From Tricholoma matsutake (lineage: Eukaryota > Basidiomycota > Agaricomycetes > Agaricales > Tricholomataceae), in assembly GCA_026075535.2 (NCBI GenBank), contig AP026540.1:11966001-12030000 (forward strand): a stretch of 64,000 nucleotides of DNA. Direction: 5' to 3'. Both the position numbers and the translations under genes were made by a program. The notes under the pieces are model-generated. The model was not told where the DNA came from and ran no database searches. It was given only the letters and a program-made list of their open reading frames with translations. Positions 22,875 to 34,848 of this stretch are shown here, in pieces (within the stretch, counting starts at the first letter, position 1; each line of letters begins with the position of its first letter).

Positions 22875-23210
22875 CATGTCCCATTTGTACCCAAAATCTG
22901 GTGCACAGATTTAATTTCATAAGTCATCCACCTATGATTGCAATTGACTTAGGGGAAGATGCCTTCACTCAGGAGACATTGGAACTTATGTCTAGCAACA
23001 TCTGTCAAAGGTATGACTTGAGAGGTGTGATGTACTATGCAGCGGATCATTTCACCATGTGGGTCATCACAGGTTCAGGTATGGTATGGTACCATGATGG
23101 GTTGCTGACAGGACAGTCCTTAGTCTATGAAAGTATGGCACCAAACCTAATAACACATGAAAATGTGATCATTGGAATCTACCTGTGTTCCTCTTGAACA
23201 GAACTTGGAC
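22863..23210 (+). pseudogene. USP/UCH-like protease C-terminal fragment
   Basis: This plus-strand frame is paralogous to the C-terminal part of the gene at 20096-22028: CPIC pair, SHPPMIAIDL strand, then AADHFTMWVIT and VWYHDG His box, ending with a short IIGIYL tail. The N-terminal Cys-box part is absent. It lies in opposite orientation to the other copy, with LTR pieces between. Confidence 0.6.
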
Positions 23211-23749
23211 ATGCCATGTGTAGCAACAGGCCCATTAGCACAAGTGATGAGAGGACCCCTGAAAATCCTCCTATATGTATCTGCCAAATCCAGATAAAAT
23301 TTGGTGTTTTGGTGGTTAGGTATATTCCAATCTGGATAAGATTGGGGCCAAATTTCAGATGATGTATGTGCTAACCCCAAAATATATATCACAGAATAGA
23401 CATTAATCTTCAAAACTTATCAGACTCGCAGTCCTTTCCATGATGCATTCCAAAACAGGTGGCAAAAATGGCAAACACACTTGGGTTCTAAGCACTACTC
23501 ATGTCACATCAGTATCTTATCTGCCAATGCAGGTTTATAAGCATATGCACAGCAGACAGTTTCATGCAGTGCCTTGCATGTTGCAGCATCTTCATGTTAA
23601 AATATTTGCTTTACTCCCCTCTAGCTCATTTCTTTGCACATTGAATTCCATCAGGAAAACGTGGAGATACAGATATAACCAGATGGGAATTGCCAAACCC
23701 TCCAAGTTTGACAGATGTAAATAACGGGTTACCTATTCATAACAATGGA

Positions 23750-24175
23750 TGCAGGAATTGCAGTGTCTTGGAATGTAGTGCACTGGCCAGCCAATTCTTT
23801 GATCAATTTATCTGCAGCTGGAATGCTGACATTACTCTGACCTGAGGCTCACAATACTTGGAAAGAGTTGTGATGCTTTGGAATGTGGTGGAAGGGCTAC
23901 CTAATTCTTTGATCAATTTATCTGCAGCTGGAATGCTGACATTACTCTGAACTGAGGCTCACAATACTTTGAAAGAGTTGCAATGCTTTGGAATATGGTG
24001 GAAGGGCCAGCCAATTCTTTCATTAATTTATTTGCAGCTGGAATGCTGACATTACTCTGAACTGAGGCTCAATGCTTGGAAAGAGTTCCACTGCTTTGGA
24101 ATGTGGTGGAAGGGCCAGCCAATTCTTTCATTAATTTATTTGCAGCTGGAATGCTCTGAACTGAGGCCCAGTCAA
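23750..24175. repeat. Minisatellite, about 110-bp unit, four copies
   Basis: TTTGCAGCTGGAATGCTGAC or close variants recur at 23811, 23921, 24031 and 24139, so the unit is 108-110 bases. Units also share TGAGGCTCACAATACTT and GGTGGAAGGGCCAGCCAATT. The last unit carries a deletion. Confidence 0.95.
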
Positions 24176-24923
24176 AAGTCGGTCGAACCAGAGAGGGTTA
24201 GATTGAGTTAGAACAAAAAAAAACTGCTGTCCTGATGTAAATGTATGTAAATAGCTATGACTCCATATATATTGAGGAATGAGACACTTCTCAGATACTT
24301 TTGATCAAGCTTCATGTGCACATGCAGCCAGATCTAGTCAGATGTTTTTAGATAGATATACATAGGGTCAAAATGACATTGTATTAAGCTTCAATTTTGC
24401 TCTATTCCAAATAATATCAATCAATACTAATCAAGGTGAATCGATACCGATCAATCTCTCGAGGCAAAATGCATGACATATTATATTGCGAGAACATATA
24501 TAGAGCCCATAGAGACATAGAAATTATGATGCTAACCTGCAGAGCCAGTTTGCAGTGCTGTGACCTCCTGCATTTCCAATCTACCCAAATGTGTAATTGA
24601 TTGATCAGTTGGACACCGCAGGAGCAGTGCGTGCAGCTTTCTGTGATCAAAAAAAGAAGTTAGGATTGTATCACATAGATATGGACAGCTTACCATGGAG
24701 AATTCACAATCCTTCCAGTGCTGTAATTTATGTGAGTCATGATACTAAAGAACATACAAAGGCATGCAGACCTTCTTCTGCTCTGCAGAGAGGTTATCAT
24801 AATAGTACTTGAAATCGCTTGTGGAACCATGAGGGTTATGCTCTTTCCAATCCAAAGCACATAGGTTTCTGGTTATCAATAGGCAACATTAGTCTATACC
24901 TAGAACTTCTACAATACAATCAC
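24176..24923. other. No supported gene
   Basis: The stretch is AT-rich. A minus frame at 24417-24650 and plus frames at 24597-24812 and 24819-25118 show no domain. Confidence 0.3.
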
Positions 24924-26989
24924 TTACTGGGCAGTAGTCGGATGAGGGTTTGGCCGCATTGTCCCAGCTTTCTTCCCTGTCCCAAGTCCCACACTAGGGA
25001 CTGTGATGGTAACAGGAGCATCAACAGGAGCTTCAGTAGTGGGAGCTTCGACAGGAGCCACAGTAGCAGGAGCATTGACAAGAGCTGCAGAAGTTGTAGT
25101 CAGATTATCAAAGGTTGAAACTGACGGAACTATCGGGTTTAGCAAAACTCTGGGTTTAGTGCCCTGTGCCCCATCCCCAGAGTCCTCGATGAGGGACATG
25201 TCGAAGGTTTCTGCGCTGACTGTGGGTGTCTCACCGGTAGTCATGTTGGGGTAAGTGGGAGAGGGGGGATTACTTGTCTCCACCATCACTGTTGCTTTCT
25301 GGCTAACCATGTTCAAGTTTGTTGGTGCCACCTGGTCCACCACTATTGTCGCCATCTGGTCCACCGCTATTATTGCCGTCTGATCCACCATTGGCATCAT
25401 CGCTATCTGATCTTCTGCTAGCATTGCCGCCATATTGCCATCTGCTGGGGTCATTGTTGTTGGCTGGTCCACCGCTATCCCCGCTGTTGTCGCCATCGGG
25501 ATCTCCATCTGGCTAATCGCTGCCAACTCCACACTACGCATGGATATTATGTGGGGAGCCGTAGGAATTGGTTGCTGGATGTTCTCTCCTGGATTGGCAG
25601 TCACAGGATAAACTGAAGACAAAGGATTTTTGACCTCAATATGCATAGTCAGTCTTTGTCAAATGGTAGTGATAAACTCTGAAACCTTACCCGGGATCTC
25701 GGATGAGTTTCAGGATCCCTGGAGCCCACCGGTGGATCACATACATGCTGTATAGGGGAGTGAGCATCATATCCAGGTGCCTTGGGGCCTTCTGCTGATG
25801 GGAAATCCTGCGAATGTCATGGATGAATCAACGCATTTGCAAATTAAAAACAAACTCACCCCTGACGTGGACGATTGAGAATCCCCTTTGACTGGAATTC
25901 TAGCACTGTGCTTAGTGCGCTTCTTATGTGGATGTGGGTGTACAGAAGGAGTGACTGGATCTTCTGCGGATACTCTAGGTCTCTTGGCATCAGGAGGGGG
26001 ATCGACAGATGCGCGCTTTGAATGTTCTTGCTTCTCAATGTTGTTATTGTACCAAGATGGATAATTCAAGGTTGCTATGAAATCAGATTTCCAGTGATTG
26101 TCACAGAGGTGAAGCTCAGGAAATTTCCACTCCATCTCATTCCGGTATTGAGCAGCTACCGCAGTGTCGACCTTGCCCCAAGTTTTTGGTGCTTTCCCAA
26201 TACTGTTCAGGCCCACCCAGAGCTCGCGAGCAAACCTAGAGCTCATGAGCAAACCTACACATCACTGTGGCCCTGAAACCATCTATAATGGTCCCGTTCT
26301 TATCCTCAATGAATCTAAGTGTAACATTTTCCCCTTGGGCTGCATGGGGTTTTCCTTGAGCACCGGCCCCGATGTGCACGACTTGATTATTCTCTGCAGC
26401 GTTCCATTCGTGTCGATACCAGAATGTTACTAGTGAGTAGTCTTTGCATTCAGCAGTAGGAACTATACTGAGAGATCCTCTGGCTTGACTGAAGAAGGTG
26501 CAGGAATAGTTGCTGGTAAATTGGGAATGGCAGGCTTTAGAGACTGGGCTAACAATGAATATGCCTGTCTTGATTAATGATTGACATGGACTAAGACTTT
26601 GCCAGGTTCAACAAGAGTAGTGACTTACTCAAGAGCATTGAGTTTCCCTTCGAGAATGAGTTTCTCCTGCTGTATTTTCTGATGAGATTGTAGAAGAGCT
26701 AAATACCCTTCTTGTGAACTCGCTGTCATAGTGCTGTGGTGTGATCTTGAGTGGGAGGATGGAATTTGACTCTGCCAAGTAGTGAGTACAAATATAATAT
26801 ATAAATAAAGCAGACTTTCACTTCAAAGGAGTCCCATGAATGGTTCACAAGTGAACTACAGTGACTTTCTGAGCTAGGTATTCCATGATCTTCCACCTGA
26901 GGGTAGTATGAATCTACCAACAGGCTAGGAGAGGGTTCTTTGAATTGACCGAGATTAGATGCTTGGTATAGGGCATGGTTTAGATCCAT
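24924..26989 (-). pseudogene. Uncharacterised fungal gene, frameshifted
   Basis: Minus-strand exons start at ATG 26989 (MDLNHALYQASNLGQFKEPS) and continue after an intron into a glutamine/lysine-rich coiled-coil-like stretch (GYLALLQSHQKIQQEKLILE, about 26690-26630). Then come a conserved-looking globular part (ENVTLRFIEDKNGTIIDGFR near 26300; LWVGLNSIGKAPKTWGKVDT near 26190; ELHLCDNHWKSDFIATLNYP near 26090), a basic linker (KKRTKH, likely nuclear localisation), and a low-complexity T/V/A/P-rich tail to 24924. A 19-bp tandem duplication at 26219-26256 breaks the frame in the globular part. I recognise the TWG...NHWKSD pattern as recurrent in mushroom genomes but know no function. Confidence 0.5.
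26219..26256. repeat. 19-bp tandem duplication inside a gene
   Basis: AGAGCTCGCGAGCAAACCT at 26219-26237 is repeated with one change (C to T at the CpG) at 26238-26256. Nineteen is not a multiple of three, so the duplication shifts the frame of the gene on the minus strand. Confidence 0.9.
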
Positions 26990-27590
26990 GGTAGACTGGT
27001 CGGTACGTGGTTTGTGGTTTGGTATGAGTCAAACTCCCATGTTATAATTGGTACAAAACAATATATATCGATCAATACAATTCATTGTCATCGTACACAT
27101 GTGTAAACATATAAGGTCCATAAGTACATAAGGTCTGCATATGTATATAAGGTGTCTGCATAGTATACAACCGCCGGGGGAGTACTGACTAGTACTGATA
27201 AGAGCATATATGTCATGAAATTAATGCAAACAAGAAACAGGCTGACGAGATCTTGAACCATGAGCTCCACGGCTGCCTCCCCCACTGGATGTCGCGACGG
27301 TATGACAAGAAGCTACCGAGTTGGAGAGATCTTCCCCCCCAGTTGAACTGCTCATATGTCCCGCCAAAGTGTCTTTGCCTAAAGATTTGAGTTTTTTCTG
27401 CATCCCACCAAGGTGGTTGTCGTGAATACTGAGAGAAAGCTTTCGTACCCAGGACGGAGAACCAGCCGATGGTGGTTCAAATGGGACTGATGTAATGGCC
27501 TCATGAGGAAGGGACTGCAATGTTTCATTGAAGATCTTGATCACTGCATCATGCAACACAGGCGCAGGTGTTCTGGGAGAAGAGTACATG
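26990..27590. other. Stretch without a named gene
   Basis: A minus frame at 27221-27589 is rich in Ser, Gly and Pro and has no recognisable domain. Its reading from 27589 starts right at the broken edge of the gypsy fragment, so it may be part of the older insertion target. Confidence 0.3.
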
Positions 27591-29679
27591 GCAGCCCAAT
27601 GGGTTCCGCATTCTGAAGAGTCGTGATCATGATCTCTTCATTGTCTATTTCTTCAATCGTCGCCTTTCTTGTCTCGATGGGCATCTTGCTTCTTCTTGGT
27701 TCAGCATGGAGGGCTCCCCCCATTAATCTTGCCTTGGCGATGATTCTTCAGCAATCCATTTGCCGTTCTTCATTTGTCGGTTTCTCTTTCTTCAGGGTAA
27801 TCCTTTCCCTCTGTTTCATGACTATTCGGGCCAATGCCAGTCATCTTTCTTCTTTCTTGGTGGCCAGTTTCTCCAGTTCTCTGGTTGCCACCTTTTTCCA
27901 TCATGCTTGTTCTTCCTCGGCAGTCTTCTTCTTGAGGGCAAGCCTTTCTTGTCCTTTGGCGACGATCTTTTGGCACCATGCCTGTCGCTCTTCTTTTGTC
28001 ATGTCTAGGGGGTCCTTCTTCTTTTTGGTTCCCCTCTGGCGCCATGACAAGTGTTCATCGTCGGTTTTCTTGGTCTGTACCCTACTGATAAGGGTTCTTC
28101 CTCTTCCATATGAGAATTCGGGATGGGTCTTGTCATTTGTCCTGAATTGGAAGGTTCCAATTCTCCAGTTGATTACTGGATTGATTCTCCTGAGCCACGG
28201 CAAGCCCAAGATGACTGATTCCTTTCCCAGTCCTGCAATGAGGAAGGTCATTGGGAAGGTTCTTCCATTGATCGTCAGGAGTTCCCTGGCATAGTCCTTT
28301 CTTGTTTGGGGTTCCATCCATGTTCTTGACCTTGATCACCTTCTCCAGGGGGTGCAGCTCAAATCCGCTGCTCTCCGCGAATTCATGACTCATGAATATC
28401 CCTCCTGCTCCAGAGTCGAGTAGGGCTTCAGTTTTGATGGCTTTCCCTCTGCCTGCTCCTAGCACTTTGACATCTAAACACATAGATTGATTCTTCAAAG
28501 TGGCTAGTAGTACAGAGCAGACAGAGAGTTCGGTGGTACCTGGCATCGAGGCAGGCCACCTCTTTAAAAACCCTCATCCTCAATTGCGGCGAGAGCTCCT
28601 TTCTTTTCTTCTTCGTCAAGTTCTTTCATGATTGCTCGGATCTTTGAGTAGGCTTCCTTGCCTTTATTCTTTGGGAATGGCCGGTCCTCGGTCCTCTTTT
28701 CCCCTCTCTTGTGTTCAGACACTCTGTGTCCAGTCTGATGGCACACAAAGCACTGTCCTTTTTTCATATGTTCGATCCTCTCCTAGTAGGAGAGCTGGTT
28801 GATCTCGAGTGGGGTCTCCTTTGCCTTGGAGTTCGGCAGCTTCCTTGTCAAAGCTTCCTGCAGTCTCCCTGTTATGGCCTTTGCTCTCCTCCACTGTCTG
28901 TCGTACTTTGAGGTGGCGTTGATCATCCCCTCCAGCGCTGTGGGGATCGTCTCCATGTTAAAGATCCTCTCGAGGAGCTTGGGGTTTAACCCATCCATGA
29001 AGAGTTCTATCAGGGTGGTATCGTCGTTGATTCCCGCCTTTTCTCACAGGATTCGGAACTGTGCAATGTAGTCCTCCAGGTCCTGTCCCTGCTTCAGTGT
29101 CTTCATCTCGGTTCTGGCTCTGCCAGCTTCGTCAATCGGTGTGAACGCTATCTTGAGCACCGCTTTGAGGGCTGACCATGCTCCTAGGTCTTCCTTCTCT
29201 GCCCATGTCTGTGCCCAGGGTGCGGCAGTTCCTCCGTTCATAAATGACAACGTGAAGATGATTTTCTTTTCATCGGTGTCGTAGATTCCGTGGTTCACTC
29301 TCAAATAGAGTTTTACTTCTTGTAAGAACTTTGCAGTTCTTGTTCGGTCCCCTGTGAAGTCCGAGGGGGTTTGGATTCTAATCTCCTTGGTCGATGTGGT
29401 GGGTTCAGTAGACATGTTGGTGTTGTCGTTGGATAGGGAGAATGGATCTCGTTCTGGGGTTTCTTCTTTATCGAAGGATCTAAAATCCTCTTCGTCAAGG
29501 TATCGGGGTTCTTCATCACTGGTTCTCCTTGAGAACCACTTCTGTGCTGGTTCCGAGTATCGTACTAGTCGACCCTGGTATCTATACCATGGGGTTCTTC
29601 CTGATGATGATGCTCCGGTTGGAGGTCTGTCTGGGCTTTGTCTGAAAGACGTTGTGTCTGCACCTAGGCAGGTGGACTG
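27591..29679 (-). pseudogene. Gypsy gag-protease fragment, second family
   Basis: Read from 29415 leftward: gag capsid-like region (TPSDFTGDRTRTAKFLQEVK, then APWAQTWAEKEDLGAW), a zinc knuckle (CFVCHQTGHRVSEH near 28740), and an aspartic protease (EALLDSGAGGIFMSHEFAES near 28400) with a WLRRINPVINWRIG segment near 28170. The remainder of pol is missing; the copy ends near 27591. In-frame stops lie at 29044-29046 (TGA), 28783-28785 (TAG) and 28564-28566 (TAA), all one C-to-T step from CGA, CAG or CAA. Its own LTR lies directly to the right (29680-30414). Confidence 0.75.
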
Positions 29680-30414
29680 TGTAGATCAGCTTGACCTTTT
29701 GTTAAGACTATAGGTCCTTAACTCAGCCTGGGCTTTGTATGTTACAGTTGGAGGCTTTCCAACTGTCTCGTATTGCACTAGGAGACTTTCCTAGCATATC
29801 AGGCTTCCTGCCTTCACTTGGGTACTTCCTCAAGTTGTCACGGCTGTCCGTACTCAGAGGCTTTCTGAGCAGACCATTGGTTTGTATATCACAGTTGGAG
29901 GCTTTCCAACTGTCGAGTTCGAGTTTATCACAGCTAGGGGCTTCCTAAGCTGTTGAGTGTTCTGGTTGAGTCTAAGACCGTTATTTGAATTAGGTCAAGC
30001 TGAGGAATATAGGCAGTATTGCTACAGCTTATATACAGTTCAAAGATACCTATCGTCCAATTGGAACGCAAAATCATTATCAAGTAAAAATAGAAAGAAC
30101 AATAGAAATGTCAGGCCTCATGCCTTGCATGAGGCATCCGATGTCATGGAGTGCTGCGGCGCAGCATGTCGAAGAACAATAGTAAATAACCCTCATGTCA
30201 AGCATGAGGTGTCCGATGTCATGGATCCGATATCAAGGGTCCGATGTCAAGGAGTCTGATGTCAAGGAGTCCGATGTCCAGGAGTACTGCGGCGCAGCAT
30301 GTCAATCAACAGGAGTCAGAGTGGGGGGGTGTCTCCATCGGAAGTGAGTCGTGTCATGTCAGAAAGGAAAAATGAAGTGCCCGGTCTTGCGGGTCCAGAT
30401 AACAAATCGTAACA
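29680..30414 (-). repeat. LTR of the second gypsy family
   Basis: The inferred LTR begins TGTAGATC and ends GTAACA on the plus strand (TG...CA). On the minus strand a TATATAAG box lies near 30035, and the following 340 bases (R-U5) hold a series of hairpins with loop AGGCTTT or AGACTTT. U3 (30128-30290) holds tandem 15-bp units of the type TCCGATGTCAAGGAG and two copies of GCTGCGGCGCAGC or close variants. The outer boundary at 30414 is inferred from sequence ends only, because no second LTR is present. Confidence 0.55.
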
Positions 30415-30506
30415 AGTTCAATTACTTTATCGATATATGAATCTGTGGAACTATTGATGTTGATGTTAAGAAGGGTTTCAAGCTCCCCTAAGCTCTTTGG
30501 GGATTG
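30415..30506. other. Short spacer holding the chromovirus target site
   Basis: The spacer ends with GATTG (30502-30506), one half of the 5-bp target duplication of the chromovirus. Confidence 0.7.
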
Positions 30507-30933
30507 TATAAGGGCAACCTGAGCCTCTAGCAAAGGGAAATCCGAAAGTTAAAATTATACTACATAATACAGGCATTGGGGACACACCTAGCAAAGGGAA
30601 ATCCAAAGAGAAAACTCTAAGGATCCCCTTGCTGATGCCCAGTATATGTGAAGACGACAAAAATCAAATATAACCTAAAAATAGAAAAAGGTGGAGATAG
30701 GCGGATCAAGGCCGCCGAATGACATCATACCAAGGGGTATGTGTCGGAAGGGGTACTCCGCCTCTAAATATAAAAGTGTCAACATATACAAACATGATAG
30801 CAAGGGAAAATTAGTAATAAAATCCGGAAAAATCATAGAAAATGAAGAATAGAAGGAAATGAGGTGGGGAAAAATATGGGACGAACATAAAAAATAGGAA
30901 AAACACACAGGGCACCCCCCTAGTCCCCTTACA
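30507..30933 (-). repeat. Chromovirus 3' LTR
   Basis: 427 bp, on the minus strand TGTAAGGGG... to ...CCCTTATA. The neighbouring minus-strand purine tract (AGAGAGGGGGTGA) just inside marks this as the 3' LTR. Confidence 0.93.
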
Positions 30934-30944
30934 TCACCCCCTCT

Positions 30945-33900
30945 CTAAGATGCATCGCCCCGATGCATTCGAAATCGTATACGACCAAAGTCCGTGACTT
31001 GAATGTGACGCGGTGCAGCAGTGTGCCGTCGGTGGAATTCCTTGATTAACCGAGGGGCATTTACGTCAGACTCTTCGACCCATGAGTTCTCCTCATACCC
31101 ATAACCCTTCCAATGTACCAAATACTGGAGTTTTCCTCGACGCAAACGACTGTCCAAGATTGACTCGACTTCATATTGGGGTTCTCCCTCGATCACTGTA
31201 GGTGGTGGTGGTGGGTGTGAATGGCATCCCAGGAACGGATCTGGGGGAGCTGGAAGCAATTTGACGACATGGAAGACGGGATGGAGTCTGGACATGGAGG
31301 CTGGGAGGCGTAGACGATAGGCATGTGTTCCAATGCACTTGACAATGGGGAAAGGTCCCAAGAAGCGATGAGCGAGTTTCTTGGATGGACGTGTAGTGGA
31401 GATGTCACTGGAGTCGAGATAAACTCGATCACCAACCTTGTACTGAGGGGTTGGGGAGTGGCGCTGGTTGTAAAATCGCACCATGTCATCCTTCGCCTTT
31501 GCTAAGGCTGCCCTTGCCTCCTCCAAGCTATCCCTCATGCGTTCTGTGAACTCATTCACTGTCTCGATGTGTGAGGGAGTTTGGCGAGGTTCAAATCCCA
31601 TGCGTGGATGTCGTCCAGTGTCTAAGAGGAAAGGGGTCTGTTGAGTGGAAGCATGGACATGGTTGTTGTACCCGAACTCGGCCAAAGGAAGGAGATCATC
31701 CCAATCGTCCTGGTGTTCATTGACAAAGAGGCGGATGTACTGCTCCAGTTCCTGGTTGACTCGCTCCGTCTGGCCATCAGTTTGTGGGTGATAAGCAGTT
31801 GAAGCGAGGAGTTTGATCCCCAGGAGTCGGTACAGCTCACGAGTGAACTCTGCCATGAAACTGAGGGCCACGATCCGAGAGGAAGGCACCAGGAAGTCCA
31901 TGTAATTTCCACACGTGGTGGAGGTAGAGTCGAGCGGCACCTAGGGCACTGACAGTGGTGTGAGTGGGAATGAAGTGAGCGCGTTTTCCCACTGAGTCAA
32001 CTGTGCACATCACCGCATCAAACCCGTTTGACTCTGGCAATTCCACCACAAAGTCGACGCTGATGACATCCCAACGACTCTCTGGAACAGGAAGAGGGTG
32101 TAGCTCACCAATAGGCTTGCGACGAGGGACCTTGGTGCGTAAGCAAAGGTCACAAGTGCGACAATACTGACCAATGAGCCGTGACATTTGTGGCCACCAA
32201 TAGTTCCGTGAGGTGAGCTCCAAGGTCTTCCAGCGTCCGGGGTGGCCAGCAATCTGTGAGTCATGGTGTTGGGATATGATGCGCTGGCGAAGGTCTGGGT
32301 CATTGGGAACATAGATGCGATCCCTGAAATACAACAAGTCCTCCTTTTCAGCCCACTCTGCCGCACGTAAGGAAAGGGTCGATCCCTTCCTCAGTTCTTT
32401 AACAGCTCGGGCGACAACATCCTCATGTAAACCGCTACGGTTTGCGCGACGAATGTCACGTAGAATGTCCCGCTCCTCGCCCTGGGGTGCGATGCCTTCC
32501 AGTGCCCGAATGGTGAACAGGTCTGGCTGCAACAGCACAATGTTTTGGTTGTCACCGCTGTCATCCCCATGGTCTGCACATTGGGATAGGGCATCGGTCT
32601 TCCCCATGCTGCGACCCGGACGGTGGTGCAAGGAGAAGTCAAATCTAGATAGATACAGGGACCAACGAGCTTGACGACGGTTCAATTTCTTGGCCGTCAT
32701 GAAGTACTCGAGGTTCTTGTGATCCGTCCAAATTTCCACCTTGTGTTGGGCACCCTCGAGGAAGTGTCGCCACTCCTCAAGCGCACGCATTATCGCCAAC
32801 ATCTCCTTGTCATGGATCTCGTAGTTTCTCTCTACAGCACTAAGGCTTTTGGAGTAGAACGCCACAGGATGCCACTTCTGGTCCTCCGGAGACTGCTGAG
32901 ACAACACAGCGCCCGTTGCAAAGTCAGAACTGTCGGCTTCTACACGAAAAGGACGCGAATCATCAGCAAAGGTAAGGATCGGAGCAGAAGTGACCATCTC
33001 CTTAAGCTTTTCGAATGCCTCCTGTTGTGCATTATCCCACCTCCATGCCTCCTTTCCTGTCAAGTCAAACAGCGGTCGTGCATGATGTGAGAAATCCTTG
33101 ATAAAACGCCAATAAAAATTGATGAAGCCCAGGAAAGACTGCACCTCCTTCTTGTTTGTGGGCGTCGGCCAAGCTGTGACCCCGTTTACCTTGATAGGAT
33201 CCATCTCCACTTGACCCTCCGAGATAATCAGGCCAAGGTACTCGATCTTGGTCCTTTCGAACTCGCATTTGTCCTGACGAAGGTAGAGTTTGTACTGTCG
33301 AAGTCGCTCTAGGACGAGGCGCGTGATGCGACGGTGCTCTTCAACCGTGCGAGTGAAGATGAGGATGTCATCGAGATAGATGCAGACAACGCCTTCGAGG
33401 ATGAGGTCATGGAAGATGTTGTTCATCATGGTCTGAAAGGTGGCAGGGCTATTAGTAAGGCCAAAGAACATGACAAGCGGTTCAAAAAGACCATGGTTGG
33501 TACGAAAGGCTGCCTTCCACTCATCTCCCTCCTTTATCCTCACATTATTATAGCCCCAATGGACATCGAGCTTGGTGAAGTATCGGGCTCCACGGAGCTG
33601 GTTTACGAGTTCAGAGATGAGGGGTAGTGGGTAGCGATTTTTGACCGTGATGTTGTTGAGTCTTCTGTAGTCTTGAACCGGTCAAAGTGAGCCATCCTTC
33701 TTCTTGACAAAGAAAAAGGGAGAGGCCATGGGTGACTTCGATGGTCGAATACGTCCAGAGGCCAGGTGCTCGTCGATGAACTGGTCAAGCTGCCGTTGTT
33801 CCTCCGGAGAGAGAGGATAGACCTTGCAGGATGAAGGGGTTGCGCCGGGGGTGAGTTCGATCGCGTGATCCCATGGCTTACGCGCAGGAAGAGAGTCGAA

Positions 33901-34848
33901 TGACTCCTTGGAGAACACGTCTTCAAACTCATGGAGATGAGGGAGTAAGGAGTTAGTAGAGGATTTAGCAGCGTTGTTTTTGTGGAAGGCCTTGGCAAGG
34001 CGTTGGGATATGTTCGATGTGGCACACACCTCATGCGATGAGCGAATCGGAGTGTAGAAGATCCGATCACCCTCCTCCACTTCCTCTGGGTCCTCATCAT
34101 CATCATCTGAGTCCGGCATTAGATCAGGAACCCCTTCCAATTCCACTTCAGGTATAGGCAGGGGTCCAGCACGACACTTCTGAGTTCGTCGTATTGCCGC
34201 CTTCTGTCCACGACGTTCTTGCCTGGCTTCTGTGAAACATGTCCGACAGTGGGATGGACATCGGCTCATGGTAACCTCCCCGGTGCACCAGTCGACCTCT
34301 GGGTTATGGTCTCGAAGCCATGGATATCCCAAAATCGCCTTTTGCTTTCCTAATTGAGTGACAGCAAAAAGGGCATGCTCACTATGATCTTTGTAACGGA
34401 GAACCAGGTCTGCAACCTCTCGGATGGCACCAGCTTCATTTGGGGATCCATCCACGTTATATACAGGTATTGGATGTGAGAGTGAGCGAGTATTTAGACG
34501 ATGTTGTTGTACCAGATGGGAATCGATGAAGAGACCAGTCACACCAGAGTCCAGGAGCGCAGAGACACCGAGTATCTGTCCAGTGTCGGTCGTCTGCAGT
34601 TCGATGGCTAGGTTTAAGGAATGTGCAGAGGGAGTGGATGCCACAATATACTTGCGTGGTAGTTTACGCTCCCATGATTTAATTTTGGGACGTGGAGTAG
34701 AAGGAGAGATGGGGAGAGCAGGTACGTCTTTAGCCAACTTCGAAGGGTCAGAGAGGGGAGCAGTCACAGAAATGGATTCATTCTCCGGGGATTCAACTGA
34801 CAAGACTTCAAAGCGGTTATGGACAGGCAGTGAGGGCGTACGATTCAC
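30945..34848 (-). pseudogene. Chromovirus pol, interrupted
   Basis: Read from 34848: aspartic protease (ALLDSGVTGLF near 34540), RT (FFFVKKKDGSL near 33700; CIYLDDILIFT near 33390), RNase H (VEADSSDFATGAVLSQ near 32930), IN zinc site (HHDSQIAGHPGRWKTLELTS, then CRTCDLCLRTK, near 32150), IN core (VISVDFVVELPESNGFDAVM near 32040; FLSDRGPQF near 31870; GYNNHVHASTQQTPF near 31670) and a C-terminal chromodomain (YLVHWKGYGYEENSWVEESD near 31070), which in this group targets integration to marked chromatin. A TGA at 33682-33684 interrupts RT. A one-base insertion near 31857 shifts the frame inside the IN core. The frame opens one base before the gag stop, so a -1 shift would be needed to join gag. 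Confidence 0.9.

Noticed and set aside
23750..24175. Regular repeats as a CRISPR array
   Set aside because: The units are 110 bp of continuous similarity with no variable spacers, and the DNA is eukaryotic.
24924..25646. Separate 240-codon gene of low complexity
   Set aside because: It lies directly after the globular and basic parts on the same strand with plausible splice sites, so it is better read as the tail of one gene.
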